From NCBI GenBank assembly GCA_021904315.1, contig CM038917.1, positions 8,540,041 to 8,604,040 of the forward strand: a stretch of 64,000 nt of DNA, in the 5' to 3' direction. Position numbers and translations under genes: made by a program. Under the pieces are notes generated by a model, which saw nothing but the letters and a program-made list of their open reading frames with translations, had not been told where the DNA came from and did no database searches. This document shows, piece by piece, positions 47,000-59,700 of the stretch (position 1 is the stretch's first letter; every line of letters begins with the position of its first letter). This DNA is from Sphagnum magellanicum (taxonomy: Eukaryota; Streptophyta; Sphagnopsida; Sphagnales; Sphagnaceae).

Positions 47000-49050
47000 T
47001 CTCCAAAAACTGATGTACCTCTAGGTGTATAAAAAACAACTTGAATCAAATTACATGGTACCTCTTCTCCCCCAATACTAAGAATGAAATGTAAAGTGTT
47101 GGAGATAGGCAAGTGTACTTGGTCGGGGTGGCATGTGGTCGCATGGCCAGAACTACAAGCTGATTAAATCAGTGTTGGTGTTGTGTACATTTGAAAGAAT
47201 ACACATGTTACCAATAACCATGTAAGGGAATTTAGGTCCATGCTTATCCCCAGTAGAGCGTTACGCTCCAATCTACTCACTTTGATGTGACTAGTAGTGT
47301 AAATTTGGAACCCCATAACCCTTTCTCTTTCTTTTGCACTTGGTTCATACCAAGTGGCTGAAGCATGACGACATACCAAGCTTGGTCCATCTCCCTGAAA
47401 GGCGTGTGCTCATGGGAAGGAGACAAAGGTGGGCTAAGCACCTCTTGGTTTTCCTATTATGTTTGCAAGAAACCAAAGAGGTTTCTTTTGCCTTATAACT
47501 AGTTGGCAGGAGCTCTGATCATTGAATATGTGAGAAACCTGCAAGTTGGGTCTCTGATGGTGTATCTTAGAACCAATTGTAGAATCAAGAGTGGTGCAAG
47601 GTTGGTCCACCAGTTACGCAATCGGTGTGCATAAGAACCGCATTATGCCGCTTCGAGTAGACGTGGCTTTCTAAGGTAATGCTTGACTAATGTGTAGTGC
47701 TTTTAAACTTTCTCCCTTTGGTCAAGCTGAAAAAGGGTGTTTTCAATTACATAACCAAGCGTAAGAGAAATGGATTGAGCCCATGTGATTAATTGTACCA
47801 TGTTTATGAAGAGATTAGATCTTTTGTCACTCAAGCTTTTTCCAAATGTAATTGCTAAAAATCCTTGACATTCCTAACCTAAAATGATGAGGTCCACAAG
47901 GCCAAGTAATTCCATATGCTTCTTTGGAATTAGTTATATGTTAAAAGGCAAAAACGTGAAACTGGCCTTCCATGCGATGGTTGCAAACTATTGTGAAAAT
48001 CTGGCTGTGAGTTCCATCATTTTTTACGTCGCCATTTACCTTACAATAGGATCAATGTTTACGTAGAAATATCTCCAAACCACCATCCCTAACTGTACTA
48101 GGGCTTCGAAACCTGTACCAATACCACCAAAGAGTTTTAGTAATGTAATCCCCACCTTAAGTGGTGTCCAGGTGATTAGATGACGAAGTATTGGCTTAAT
48201 TGGTTTACCATGGCTCCTCATGTTCTCAAAACTAGACAGAGCTTTGACCAAAGGCTCGTGGGCTGCTTTGAACCTCTGTAAAACCTCTAGTCCGTGTTGA
48301 ATGTCCGTAGGAACCACCTTCAAGCTTTTAATAGCTTGGGCGTAAGTTATCTTCTCCTCATCTCCCTCTATCCACTATGGCTAGCTTGTTGGATGTACGA
48401 AATGGTGTGTGCTTCCTTGAACATATAGTGGTGAGCCATAGGACTATGTTTTCATGTAAATCAAGGGGTATGTATCCAAGGTGGTGGCCATTAGTCTCCC
48501 AATCCACTCAGTAGTATGCATGCTCGAACCAATTGTCAATTGTGAATCCTGGTGGAAACAAGGCTGCTTACCTAATGAGCACATCATAACTGGTGGCATT
48601 GGTGAGTAAACATTTAACCTATAGGCAAAGCTCCTAATCTATATTTTCATTGAAGTTAACTATAATCAAATCCGAGCTCTCCCCAAATGCCTCCTTTATG
48701 TTCCCACTAACGATGCGAATGTGCCACATAGATTTTCGTAGTTTAGAATCAAGCATGCCCATCTTCTTAGCGAATTGAATTCCAAAAATGACTAGATGGG
48801 CACCTGTATAAAAAAATACCACTCTAGGTGTATGTCCTCCCACCTGGATTGTTGACTCAGTATTGTTGACAATGGTAATTTCGGTGGCAATGGAAGTTTT
48901 GTCACTAGGTACCACCTTTGGAAATGAGGAAAAGACTTTGTGAAGAGAATGGTTATCCACAACACCTTTGCTGAGTAACAAATCCATAAGTGAGGTGTTT
49001 TTCACTCCCTTCTGATATGTGAATGTAGAATCAAAAGTAGGAGAGCCCAC
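47000..49050 (-). pseudogene. Protease-side region of Gypsy element B
   Basis: Frame 48634-49050 contains a retropepsin-like surrounding (VGGHTPRVVFF, then HLVIFGIQFAKKMGM) of the kind seen between gag and RT in this group. The remaining part is spacer toward RT. Confidence 0.6.
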
Positions 49051-49499
49051 TAGTTTAGCTATGTTAAAATTAGTGATTAGATTACAAACGTCATCTACAA
49101 CACGTGAGCCAATTGAGTGTCTTTCTAAGGTATTAGATGGGACCTATGTAGCATGTGGATCAAGGATTAGTAGAGGACCTGATGTAGTGTTCAAGATATC
49201 TTCTAATACTACAATTATGTCCCTGGTACTTAGTTTCAAATCTTGAAAACAAAACAATGGTGTAGTCACAAGCTTTTGCGCCATTTCACGCATTTAAAGT
49301 TGGCATTCCATAAGTTGATCAATGGAAAATTGTGTGTTTTCTTGATGTACATGTTCTCCTAGGATACAAGAATTTGATGCCCTAACATCTTGTGGTGTAG
49401 TAGTCTCCTCCCCCCTCGCCAACAAGGTGCGTTCTTCTTCCGTGTTGAGAGGACGAAAAGATTGTGGCATGATTGCTCGAGCTCCTTTAGCCCTAATAA

Positions 49500-51311
49500 T
49501 AGGACTTGAACCAAATGCGAGTCCATCAGTCTGAATTACCTACTTAGTGGTAAAAACTTTGGGTGCCACACTAGCCTCTTGTGCCACAAAGTAGGAAGGG
49601 CAAAAGGAAGTGGCAAATTTTGGTGTGAGACTATAATTGTGTGCACTGGAAAGAACATATTCCCTAACCATGGCATCATGTGGGAGGCCATAGAATGACC
49701 TAAGAGGTCCCTCTCGTGATCTTGAACCTTGTACAAGTTGGGCATGACTAGCAAGTTGGGAAGATTTTTTTTTAGATTAGCAAGTTGGGCTTTTAATGAT
49801 TCAAGTTCATTTTGGAAAGTTTGAACTTGAGCGGCATGGGCTTGAAACACCTCCCTCTTATTAACATTTTGCTTTTTCTTCTTAGCATTCTTACTGGAAT
49901 TACCCTTAGTGGCAAAAGCCTGAATGGAAGGTTGAAGTGCTTCGACTTTTGGTTGAGGGGTAGTGGAAGATGCTGGCAAATTTTGCCATGGTAATCAAAG
50001 TTGTTTCCGTTGTGAGAACTTGGCAAAATAAATAACTTCCTAGTGTCCCTCTTTCCCACAATAATCACAAAAGAGATCCTCGGAAGGAATGTTGCATTCA
50101 TTCGCTTTGTGGGCAAGATTACCACAATAGTTATAAGAAGGTAGGATGGGTGCAGCTAAGTGCACTGCTTTAACCCTTGAAAAAGAATGTGATGATTTGG
50201 TTGGCATAGCTGGTGGAGGATGAGGTGTTGAACGTGATGGAATCTTCATAGTATTGGCCTCATAGTGTGCATGAGCTAGTTCCAACTTTTTAAAAATGTT
50301 GTACATATCCAACAAATTCTACGAGTTTCCAAATTCTGCAAAAAATTCGTTGCAAATCCTACGCATGTAGTGTCGAAATACCTTCCAATGAACGAAAATA
50401 CCGATGGGCAATTTCCAAGTTTTTGGTGCTCTAAGTATCATATTTAAGCTTGAGAAGCCTCTTGTAGAGCATCTTGAGGGTTTCATCCTTTTATCAAGAG
50501 AAGGTGGTGAGCTGTAGAATTTTTTCAAAACTCTTCATCGAAAATTCCAACTCAAGAACTCGAAAGAATTCCCTCACTAGATCAACAAAAGCTAGTGCAT
50601 CAATGGTGGGAGGATTGTTTGCGGTAGAAGCAATGAGTTGTTGAAGAGAAAAATTTATTGAAGTAGGTACCGAATTTGGATTATTGTGTAAAGTCCCATG
50701 ATGTGCAATGGTAGCTTGAAGTGCAGCTTGACAAGCGATGGCAATGTCTATGGCATGAACTGGATTAGGATTTGGGTGATGCCCAAAATCCTCGGAGAAT
50801 GTTGTTCGTAGACATCCAATGCCTCATAATGCACATAACGAACCAGTTGTTTGAATGCAAATGCCTCGGTGTAATTAACGCCATACTTGAGTTCTAATTC
50901 ATAAACCATAGTTGAGAAAGTTGCTTTGAATTTCTTCAAAAAAATGGTACTTGGCCTTCCGCTGAACTTTTCAATTCTCCTAGGGGAACTCCTGACCTCC
51001 ATGGCATATATGGGTGTAGAGGTCATGGCTTGTAGCAGAATATACGGTGATGGTGTGAAAACAGGTCCAACAGCAAGCATACCCCACTAATTAACCCCTG
51101 CAAATGGACTCTGATGTACCGTTGATGTAGTGTAACCTGAACCTGCATTATTGGTAAGAGTTGTACTAAATGGTAGTGGTGTTGCAAATGCTTGATGGTA
51201 CCGCTGTGAAGATCATGAATTTAAAGAAATCGGCTTAAACGATTGTGTGTTATTTCATAGCTGATACTTGGGCTCTGGCTGAACGATAATGCTTTCATCA
51301 TCTGAGGACAT
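49500..51311 (-). pseudogene. Gag region of Gypsy element B
   Basis: Begins at the ATG at 51309-51311 after TTTTGGGGCATGGGACAACA, a leader word shared with element C. The frame 50748-51080 (EKFSGRPSTIFLKKFKATF) is a capsid-type region. Two zinc knuckles (YCGNLAHKANEC and CDYCGKEGH) lie at about 50040-50150. Fossil. Confidence 0.8.
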
Positions 51312-51359
51312 GGTGTTGTCCCATGCCCCAAAACTTTGTAACAATATAGAACACTAACT

Positions 51360-51970
51360 ACAAAGTTCTAACACAACGTATGGTTTGAAGAATACGGTGT
51401 GTTAACGGGAATGAACAACAACTAACGGAGGTCGGACGAACGTCAAATAGAGGTCGGATGAAGGTTGAACGGAAATTAAATGGATGTTGGACGGAAGTTA
51501 AATGGATGTCGGACAAAACGGTAAAACGACAAGATGTCAAAGCAATAGAAGAACAGGATGGCAGGACGACATCACAGCCGGACAATAATCAAACGGAATT
51601 GGACAAACATTCGATAGAAGTCCAATGAACATTAGACAAAAGTCGAAAGGAAGTCCGATGAATGTTGGACGAAAGTCTATGGACGAATGTTCATGATCTA
51701 TGGATGGACGTTGGATGTAATGACTCACGACTATAGCGGCTGGTGGCTATAATGGCCGATGACTACGATGGTCAGTGGCTACAATGGTTGACAACTGATG
51801 CGGTCGACCACGCAATGGATGGTGATGCGACAGTTAACGACTGCAACAGTTAACCACGCGATGAACGATGACACAATGGTCGATGACTACAACACTCCTA
51901 AGCCTTGCAGCAAGGCCCAATGCTACAATGTAGCTCGTAACGCTGCTACGATGGCTGACGTTACAGTGTA
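51360..51970. repeat. Leader minisatellites of Gypsy element B
   Basis: 51420-51720 repeats a 22-25 bp word of the type GGATGTTGGACGAAAGTTAA. 51720-51900 repeats ATGACTACRATGGTCGRTGG-type units. The matching leader of element C carries related arrays (63309-63660). Confidence 0.7.
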
Positions 51971-52179
51971 ACATCCATAAGCAAATTTTGGGTTTTTTTT
52001 TTACTTCATGCTGTAGCAAGAGTCTTTGAAGCGAATGCCTCTGCGTGAGAGAGAATGTGTCTCTACGCAAAAGAAAGTGAGAGAGAGAAAGAAACCCCTC
52101 CAAGATACATCATTCCCTCGATCTTAGCTCTATTGGTTAGTAGAAATGTAACAACACAAGCTCCCTGCGGTAGTAGTAA

Positions 52180-52265
52180 CACCACCAACAACAGTAGTAA
52201 CACTAACAGCAACACCAACGCCAACACCAGCAACACTAACAGCAACACTAGCAATAACACCAGTA
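52180..52265. repeat. AAC-rich triplet/hexamer tract
   Basis: AACACCAACGCCAACACC-type low-complexity repeat next to the solo LTR insertion site. It is open in one plus frame (Asn/Ser/Thr only) but is simple sequence, not a gene. Confidence 0.75.
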
Positions 52266-52303
52266 AAAGAAACTCAAGAACTCAAAGCCAAAAGAAGTCT
52301 ACA

Positions 52304-53201
52304 TGTCGCAACTGTAGCTTTGCGTTTGCGACCAAGGCAAGGGCTTGCAAGGTTACGGGCCAAGAGGGAAGTCGGGGGTCACACTTCATGCTCTCGGGAG
52401 TGCAGGAGAGTGTGAGGGAATGAACCTTCACACTCCCAAGGCAATTCCCACTTGGGGAGTTGGAGTCCCCGTGGACTCCCAAATTTTTAAGGAACAATTA
52501 CATGGGTCAAAACCCATTAGATTGAGGAATTCTTTATATCATTGGAAATCTATTGAAATGTAGACGTCTAAAATGGGCTTGCATCACCCATTTGGACATC
52601 TGAAACATAAGTTATGGCCAAAAGAAAGGTCGAGAGTCAAATTGGCAATTTGACTCCCGACCACTAAAAGTCAGGAATCGACCCGACTTCCTTGCATGCA
52701 GGTGGCATGAAACATACCGTTGGAAAGTTGTCGATGAGAGCTATAACTTTGCTTTAGACCTCATCTCGATCGGAGGTCTGCACACAAAGTTATGGGGCTC
52801 CAAAGTCGACAATTTTGGGACTCCCACTTGGGAGTCTTGGAACAAAAAAATCATTTGGATGTGGGCCTCATGGAGAGGCACAAAGTATGCTATAAGGGGG
52901 AAGGTGGTGGCTTCCCCTAAGTCCGGGCCGTGGTGAGTCTTATGAATTTGAGTTTGCTCGTGGCTCATCTTAGCACCAAAAGTGCTCCAACTATGCACTA
53001 ACCACCTTGTGTTGGTTTTGTGCAGGTTCGTGTGAGTAGTTGATGCTTGTCACTCTTTTTAGTCCCATTTCGAAGCTCCAACATGCCCCTTTACACCATC
53101 AAGTGCTATGAGCCAGGGAGCGTGCCCCCCACTCTTTGTTCTTTCGATGTTTTCAGTTTGGATTCACATTTGAATCCATTAAGGAGCTTGGAGGTGCGTC
53201 A
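52304..53201 (-). repeat. Family S solo LTR 5 (898 bp), nested in Gypsy element B
   Basis: In plus orientation it starts TGTCGCAACTG and ends GGTGCGTCA. It is the longest copy and resembles solo LTR 3, sharing an extra block near the GACA end. It sits just inside the 5' LTR of element B. Comparison with element C (CTTAATG...GCTTTGAG) shows the leader resuming on the other side. Flanking 5-mers are not clearly duplicated. Confidence 0.85.
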
Positions 53202-53221
53202 CTGTCACTTTCCACATTAAG

Positions 53222-53535
53222 CAATAGAGATTAGTTTTTCTAGAATTGAATTGCAAAGAAGGAAATAACATGTAGTGTATATAGATGGTGGCCATGTAAT
53301 AGCCGCTGTGAGCATCTAATCTAATCTAACTATGGAGGAAACTCTCCTGACAAAGGAATTCTAGAAAAACTAAAAAAAGAAGGGAAGGGCTTGGCCTTTT
53401 ATTCAACCGCCAATAAGATGAAACCTTAAGCAGTTAATAACGTACAGTCACATAAGAATGTATGTTAACCCTAAAAGGCATGATGGGCATGCCCGTAACT
53501 AGCCATCATATATGAGGCCATCTACGAGCATGACA
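53222..53535 (-). repeat. 5' LTR of Gypsy element B
   Basis: About 314 bp, beginning TGTCATGCTCG on the minus strand. Homologous to 61958-62296 over the whole length, with a TATA-like TTGAATAAAAGGCC region. The inner end is assigned by comparison with element C. Confidence 0.8.
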
Positions 53536-55085
53536 ATAATTCATAAATGTAGGAAATTTAGGATGTGTCAAATGGTGCGAACTAAGTAGTCCGCCTTACT
53601 ATTAAGAGGGAGTTGGCGAATTGGATTACGCAACCAACGATAATGTCCAACACCGGGAATTAAAAACCGTGTGAAGATAAAAGTGTCTTTAGTTTCGTAA
53701 CAACCTTCACAAATAGTTTCATGTTCATCACCAGAAGTGAAGTCGATTTGCAATAAAATCACCAAGGTGTGAGAATTTGGAAAAATGCGATAATACCAAG
53801 TTTGAGGGGGTTCAATTTCAAGATGAGTGCGCACTTTTCACAATTCGAGATTTTCATCACAAGGATGTTACGTTAATGTCAAATCTAAAGATGACTCTGG
53901 AGGCGGTTCTTCATTCACTTGTGCAGCTTAAGGCCTGTAAAACGTGGCCATACGTGATGCCATAATTTCAAGGAAAGGAAAAAAGATCTTTAATCAAAAT
54001 CAAATTGGTAATGAATGTGTGGAAGACTTGTTACATCAAGATGCGTGGTTGTAATTTATAAGTCAAGGAAAAGGAAGGAAATGTGTAAGTAACGGCCTAG
54101 AACCATGGTAAAGTAAAACCTTAATATCAAAGGAAAATATGAAAATTTAAGTAAAATTCGTTAGGGGAAAGTGGGAAAAGGTGGAAAAGTGTTTTTCCTT
54201 CTCCTTTCATTGGCCACCAAACATTGGAACCTTCCATTGGTCACCAAGTTGGGATCTTCTTTCATTTCCTTCCTTTTTTTTCTCTTTAAAGGGTGAATTC
54301 GGATCATTTGGGGTTCTCTTTCTAGACATAATTTTCGATTTGAATCTTGAAAATACTTGTTCCTACAACCTTCCTTGGGAGGAAAAGAATGATTAGTCTT
54401 AGTAAATGGTGGAAAGAAGGAAAATAGATTGGATGATTGGAATTTTTTGAAAGAATGGAAGTGAGTAGGGATAATGTTGGGAGCTTGAAATCTTAAAAAG
54501 TTTCACAAACCCTTTCAGGTTTGATAGCATAACTTTTTACTGGTTTGGATGCAAAGCTTGGAATCTGGTAGGTAGATGCGCCTTGTAAGTAGCTTTTTAA
54601 TGAACTAAAGCAAGCTAAATTTGAATAACGTATGTGATAGGAATAATATTTTAAGTGACTAGTGGTCTGCAACCAAGTTGAACTTTCTACCTTCATAAAA
54701 CCCTCTCGAATTTGGTAGCACAACTTTTTACTAGATTGGGTGCAGAGCTTGGAATTTGGTAAATATATGTGCTTTGTGGTTAGCTTTCTAATGAGCTAAG
54801 GCAAGTTAGATTTGAATAACATATGTGATAGGATTAATATTTTAAATGACTAGAGGTCTACTACCAAGTTGAACATGGTGTTGAATCTTTAAAAGTTAGT
54901 TTAATGAGTGACAATTTAACATAAAATTTTAGGATTTGGAGTGTTTGAACTTAGAAAATATATCTATGAATTTTAAATCGTAAATGATGCATTTTTCCTT
55001 CACTAGTAGCATATGTACTTTCAAATATAGTCACTTCATAAAACTAAAAATAGGGGGACAGAAAGTCACCTCACGTGGTTCTTTT
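53536..55085 (-). repeat. Family D repeat, copy 2, right part
   Basis: Resumes family D exactly after the Gypsy LTR. It contains the diverged small ORF, its TATA box (54054-54062), about two iteron-like units, a TTTAAAGGG box near 54288, two 190-bp tandem units (about 54505-54880) and the first part of the second coding region. Much more AT-rich than copy 1. Confidence 0.85.
53568..53963 (-). pseudogene. Diverged copy of the family D small protein
   Basis: Homologous to 4156-4578. The core blocks WYYRIFPNSHTLVILLQ, ETKDTFIFTRF, IPGVGHYRWLRNPIRQ and LNSKADYLVRTI are easily aligned. An ATG (53961-53963) and a TATA box are at the matching positions. It looks broken. Most nucleotide differences from copy 1 are C-to-T or G-to-A, as expected from decay of methylated DNA. 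Confidence 0.75.
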
Positions 55086-55399
55086 CTTAAATGAGGTTAA
55101 ATACATTGTTACAATTGTTGTCACAATTTTTTTTGATGGTTTTGATAATTCTTGAATGATTATCGATTTCTTCAACAAGGTCATATTATTATTTTTTTGA
55201 TAATTAATCCACCATTAATCAATTAAGAAAAATTATGTGGTTTCATGTTTAATTCAAACACATAAAATTTCAATACCATAATCTTCGAAAAAAAAATAAA
55301 AACAATGAAATCACTTTGGTTTTCACCTCTATGGAAGACATGTGGGTGGATATATTAATATAACCTTTACCAAATTCAAACATTATATGTGTTTTATAT

Positions 55400-56040
55400 C
55401 TTTCATAGATTTTGTTTTTCATTTCTTGTAGAAGGGATGATTATATATATATATATATATAACCACATGTTTATTTGTGTTTGAGTTTCAAACATATGGA
55501 TGAAAGGGGATTGAAAAAATATCATCCAAGTGTAAAAGTTACAATTGATAAAATCCTTTTGGACAATATTAAGAACCATGTTCCTAGGAAGGGTAATGAT
55601 TGATATGTGATTGCCATCAATGGCTCCAAGTACAAAAGGTATTTTATGTTTATTCAAATTATATTACAATAGTCTTTATTTTGGCTTTTGTTGTCTTTTG
55701 GATATTTGGGGTTTTAAAATGGTTTTAATTGGTGTATAACATTCTTTAACAATTATTGAAGTTGTACCAATGATTAATTCGTAAATTGCATTACAAGCTA
55801 ACAAAATATTTTCACTCCCCAATTTTGAATGTGTAATTGCAAGTTTAGTTTTTATTGGAATATGAACCCTCATATTTGTATATTTGTTTTACCAATTTTA
55901 GGAGCTAGTACTTATCATAAATACTTGAAAGTGTTTGAACTTATCTTCATATGTTGTCAAAACATTATATTTGAAAAACACAACAAAGAGTGTTGTTCCA
56001 TAAATCACCTTGCTTTTCATAGCTTCACATCATTTTACTC
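55400..56040 (-). pseudogene. PIF/Harbinger transposase fragment
   Basis: Minus-strand frames match a HARBI1-like DDE transposase. The upstream part (55676-55873, extending to about 56000) has NMRVHIPIKTKLAITHSKLG and SIIVKECYTPIKT. The next frame (55403-55657) has FVLGAIDGNHISI, the GAIDGxHI block that carries the first catalytic Asp. The later catalytic residues and the partner Myb-like protein are not found, and stops and a frame change separate the pieces. An AT microsatellite (55442-55461) marks the end. Dead remnant of a cut-and-paste DNA transposon. Confidence 0.8.
55442..55461. repeat. AT dinucleotide microsatellite
   Basis: About ten TA repeats at the end of the Harbinger remnant. 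Confidence 0.95.
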
Positions 56041-56355
56041 TTCAAACTTCCTCTTTCCATGATGAAGAAAACATCATCACCAATGCAACACATTGTTCAT
56101 TTACGACAAGTTGCTGCAATAACCAAATGTTTGTAATCACATGTTTGATGCCCATGAAAAAGACGAGGGTTACAAGAATGTTGTGCCTTCTTTCTTCCAT
56201 GGGCTAGGGTTAGGGTGTAGAAAGAAAACAATCCTAAGAAGAAAGGATTTTTCAACAAAAATGCATATGATAAGAATGATATAAAGGAAAGAAATTGAAA
56301 TGTCTGGTGCTGTTTCTTTCCAAGATTGAATGGCATTTCATTCTGTGCATTGTAT

Positions 56356-56700
56356 GGGGGGGGGGGGAACTTGCATCAGATGTCAAAATGTGTGGTCAAT
56401 GCAATTGGTCTTGATTGGATTTTGCTCAAACTATAAATTGTGGTCAATGCGATTGGCCTTGATTGTATTTTGCTCAAACTATTGTATACAGCGACAGAGG
56501 AATGAGGATTGCGGGGTTTCTGTAGCTCAGGATTGGCCGTCAGTCTATATAGGTGGTAATATCTAAGGTCATATTCCATACCAGTCTGGTACTGGTATGA
56601 GGCTGGTATTGCCTCAGGTGATACTAGACTGGTATGAACAGTATACATACCAGTACCATATACCTAGGTTGCTCCCTATATACCAGTACAAAACTGGTTA
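56356..56700. repeat. Short tandem and simple repeats
   Basis: A G12 run (56356-56367) is followed by a 48-bp tandem duplication (56392-56439 and 56440-56487, GTGGTCAATGCAATTGG type). Then comes a cluster of CTGGTAT/ATACCAG words on both strands (56578-56696) that could fold into hairpins. Confidence 0.75.
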
Positions 56701-57646
56701 TGACTGTGATCACGCTGGCCATGTCTGTTTTGATTTGGATGGAACTGACAAAACAGTTCCCATCAAAGTGTAGTTTGTGGATCTTTCTCTGCAAGTGCAT
56801 CGATATTTCTGTGATATCTGCAAGCCGTTGAACACCATAAAATTTCTTGGTTAGGTCAACATCAAGAACTTTTCTGGCCCCACTTTTGACATTATCTTTG
56901 ATCAGCTTGCAAGCCTTTGCTGATGAGCTACCAAGCTGGTCTAATGTGGTTGTTGCCTATGAGCAGCAGTCTGGGCAATTCAGACCACAAAAGTGGCAAA
57001 CCCAAAAACAAGCTCAGGAAGTGCATACAGCCATATGAAAGTGGTTGGGTCAAAAAGTATCTGCAGAAGTAGCAGCAAAAACTTGCATGGTCTACAGGGC
57101 CTCAGTAACAGGAGCCTACAGTTCAGAGATTGCAAAATAGGACACCAATGGTTTTCTTGAAGGAGGTGCTTCTCTAGAGGGTCCAGAGGTCCAGAGTATG
57201 CCACCATTCTTGTCTGATTAACATCAAAGATCTTCAAAGATCAAGTGTAAGAGTGTGCTTTGCTTTTAGTCTGCATCACAAAATGCCCTTGGGCTATCAG
57301 AATTTCAGATTTTTCTTGATGGGCTATCAATATCCAACTGCAGCAAATACTGATACTTGTCTTCCAACCTTCTGTGTGCGAAGCAGATTGCATAGAGCAA
57401 ATGGTTACTCATATACCCGAACAAACTCAATCAGCACATTGAACACCCGTCTTTGATTTCCAAAATGCTATTGTGTACAGTTGTGCCAGAATGAATGACT
57501 AGACCATTGAATCCAATCACTACAACAGCTCCCTGTTAGGAGGTCCTGCATCAAAAAAGGTGAGAGCAGCATGGACCTTGACAAACAGCACCTGCAAAAC
57601 CCACTGACAGACTTTATGCCTGCCAAGTAACCTCTATGTGCAAATC
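56701..57646. other. 3' flank of the three-exon gene, no other gene seen
   Basis: Base composition is balanced, like the gene island at 30-35 kb. It probably contains the 3' UTR of the downstream-reading minus-strand gene. I see no coding frame of note. Confidence 0.4.
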
Positions 57647-57984
57647 TCATGATAGAACAGGGAGTTCCTGTCCTCTGATAAGCTTCTTCAAATATTGCTT
57701 CTCCTCATTGATCTGAGCCTTCTCCACCTTATTTCTGGGTTTGATTTTTCTCTTCTCTTCAAGAATCCACTGCAATATTTCACGTTGCTGTTCAGAGGAT
57801 ACAATTGGTTTGGGTGGTGGTGGTGGTGGAACCCTTTCCTGGGATGGTGTATTTGTGGGGGCCATAATGGTGGAAGGCGCTTGTTGAGGAGTTTCTTGTG
57901 GCTTTGCTATCTGAGCCTCAGGTTCTGTATCAGGTGCTTTCTCTGTTGTCTGTGGATTTGGCTTCCTCCCAAACAACACATATG
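57647..57984 (-). CDS. Conserved plant membrane protein, exon 3 (C-terminal part)
   Basis: Last exon of a three-exon minus-strand gene (exons 60168-60234, 59701-59835, 57647-57984; 540 nt, 179 residues plus stop). It starts after the acceptor ATGATGCAG (57985) and completes an Ala codon begun in exon 2. It encodes the end of the membrane segment (YVLFGRK), a Pro/Thr/Gln-rich linker with PPPPPPKP, and a charged C-terminal domain (SEQQREILQWILEEKRKIKP, then KAQINEEKQYLKKLIRGQ), predicted helical or coiled. I recall plant proteins of unknown function with a very similar Q-Q-R-E-x3-W-x-L-E-E-K-R-K-x-K-P tail, but cannot give a name. Confident as a real host gene; function unknown. Confidence 0.85.
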
Positions 57985-58179
57985 CTGCATCATCCAAATG
58001 ATTATATTACAATGATGATGTGCAAGGAGACAGATTGTGTTCTCCGACTGTTTGTCACATTATATTTCAAACATGACAACAATACCACACTTGGAGACCA
58101 GAGGAAAGTGGAATGACACAAAGTTTGCTACTAAGTATGGTAGAGAGAATACTGACCCCAAGGTTACCGCATCTGAGAG

Positions 58180-58380
58180 GGTGGAGACTGTCTAGCCTGC
58201 ATGAAAAGGTTGTATGATCTTCCCAAGGTTTAAATCCTAGGCACCCACCTTTCTCTATGGAAATTGGTTTATCCACCAGCCCCTACTTTAGCTGGGTTGG
58301 CTATTGTAAGTATGGTAAAGTGGTAAATTGAACCCATAACCATGAGATGTTGTGGCCATTTCACAGTTGAAAATCACATG
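58180..58380 (-). repeat. Possible SINE remnant in intron 2
   Basis: On the minus strand, GGTTATGGGTTCAATTTACC resembles a tRNA-type B box region and is followed by GGTGGGTGCCTAGGATTTAAA. No A box, tail or target duplication was confirmed. Confidence 0.25.
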
Positions 58381-58829
58381 ACACAGAAATTCATGCACAT
58401 AGCAAAAAGGAATACAAACCCTAAAAACTCACTAACCTGGGATCAGTATAAAGTCAAACTATGACTTGAGACAGATGCATTCTTCCCATCAAGACTTGTT
58501 AAACAGCAGACACACAGAGAAGTGAAACAAGGACTCTGGGCATCTGACATTCTGTGAGGTACATGTAAGTGAGCAAATTGGTTTGCTCTTGCATGCCCTA
58601 AGGCAGACAAACCAGTAACTTGCATGCATAGTCTCAGTAAACCACTGGACTGTCAGGGCTTTGCACTCCCTTTCACCATTACTAATATGTTGTGTTCTTG
58701 CCAGTTGGGGAAGCCAGTTTGCAAAAGATTTTAGCTTCATACCTTGACAGCATATCTATACAATTGCAGAAAAAACCCAACAATAACACTTTGAATGTGA
58801 CCAGTGTGTCAGTTCCAGAAAAACCAAAA

Positions 58830-59240
58830 CTCACAAGAGAAGAATGAGTGTGGCCATAACCTTTTTAGCATGACTCACGAAGTACCAGATCATCACCTTC
58901 ACCGTGAGTAGCAGTGCCTAGCTGCAATGAGTCCACACTTTGACTTCATCAGCACTGCACAGGGGATGTAGATAAGTAGATAATGATCTGCTGAAATTTC
59001 AGGCAAACAATTATCCAGAATCTGCATCCCAAGTTTCTGTCACATGCCCAGCAGCACTGGGAAGACTTAATCATGGTTTTGGCTAGCACTCGAAACAAAA
59101 AGCACGTAGCTAACATAGAGGTCAGCACTATATTTATATTCAAGCTGCAACATGCTTGTGAGGGTTAAGCATCATTTCATTTTAGTTTGTGCATCTACAA
59201 GTAAGAATCTAACTCTAAGGCATAGAGATGCACAAACTGT
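58830..59240. repeat. Dispersed gene-adjacent repeat, copy 2
   Basis: Shares ordered blocks with 31800-32275, here within intron 2 of the three-exon gene. In both places the host gene is on the minus strand, so the repeat has the same orientation relative to the gene. Confidence 0.55.
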
Positions 59241-59700
59241 CTATACAGGCCTCACTGTGACAAAAGGAAGGGATGTCCAATCTGAACCAGGTAGGCCTCT
59301 TGAAAGTTTGTTAATATCACATTGATAAGGTGATTTTGCATTGATTGATCTCAAGAACTAGTGCAGAACAAACCCTGATTTCTGATCGTGACAACACAGG
59401 TGCCCATTTGATTGATCACAGACAAAGAGAGGCAATCGGACAGAAGCAAGTTGGAGCCCAACTGGACTGACACTAAATCATTGATCCTGTATCTTGATGA
59501 TCTTGAGAAGACTGCACTAGAATAAATGTCACAGACAAGGTGCTACTGACATCATCATTTTTGTCTTGCCCTATATTTCTCCTGTACAGCATTCGCCCAG
59601 GTGTGAAAAAAAACGCTCACACCCTGGAGAAACTTGGGAGCCGATATACAGAGTGGAGGAAAACATAGAAGAGAATTTCAAGAGGTTGAGATCACGTTAC

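Larger units (their letters stand above)
43204..53535 (-). mobile_element. Ty3/Gypsy LTR retrotransposon B, nested in family D, degraded
   Basis: A Gypsy element of about 10.3 kb (about 9.4 kb without the nested solo LTR) with all parts in order on the minus strand: 5' LTR (53222-53535), long leader with minisatellites, gag (about 49500-51311, with two zinc knuckles), protease-like region, RT, RNase H, integrase, polypurine tract and 3' LTR region (43204-43852). It splits family D copy 2. The target duplication is not clean (ATAG/ATAA). Coding frames are broken many times. A second family member begins at 61958. The insertion is younger than family D and older than solo LTR 5. Confidence 0.9.

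Noticed and set aside
52055-52423. Plus-strand 122-residue frame rich in Asn, Ser and Thr
   Set aside because: It is the translation of AAC/AGC simple repeats plus the end of a solo LTR; no gene-like composition outside the repeat.
57695-58015. Plus-strand 106-residue frame rich in Leu and Trp
   Set aside because: Antisense of exon 3; the Trp run mirrors the proline run of the real protein.
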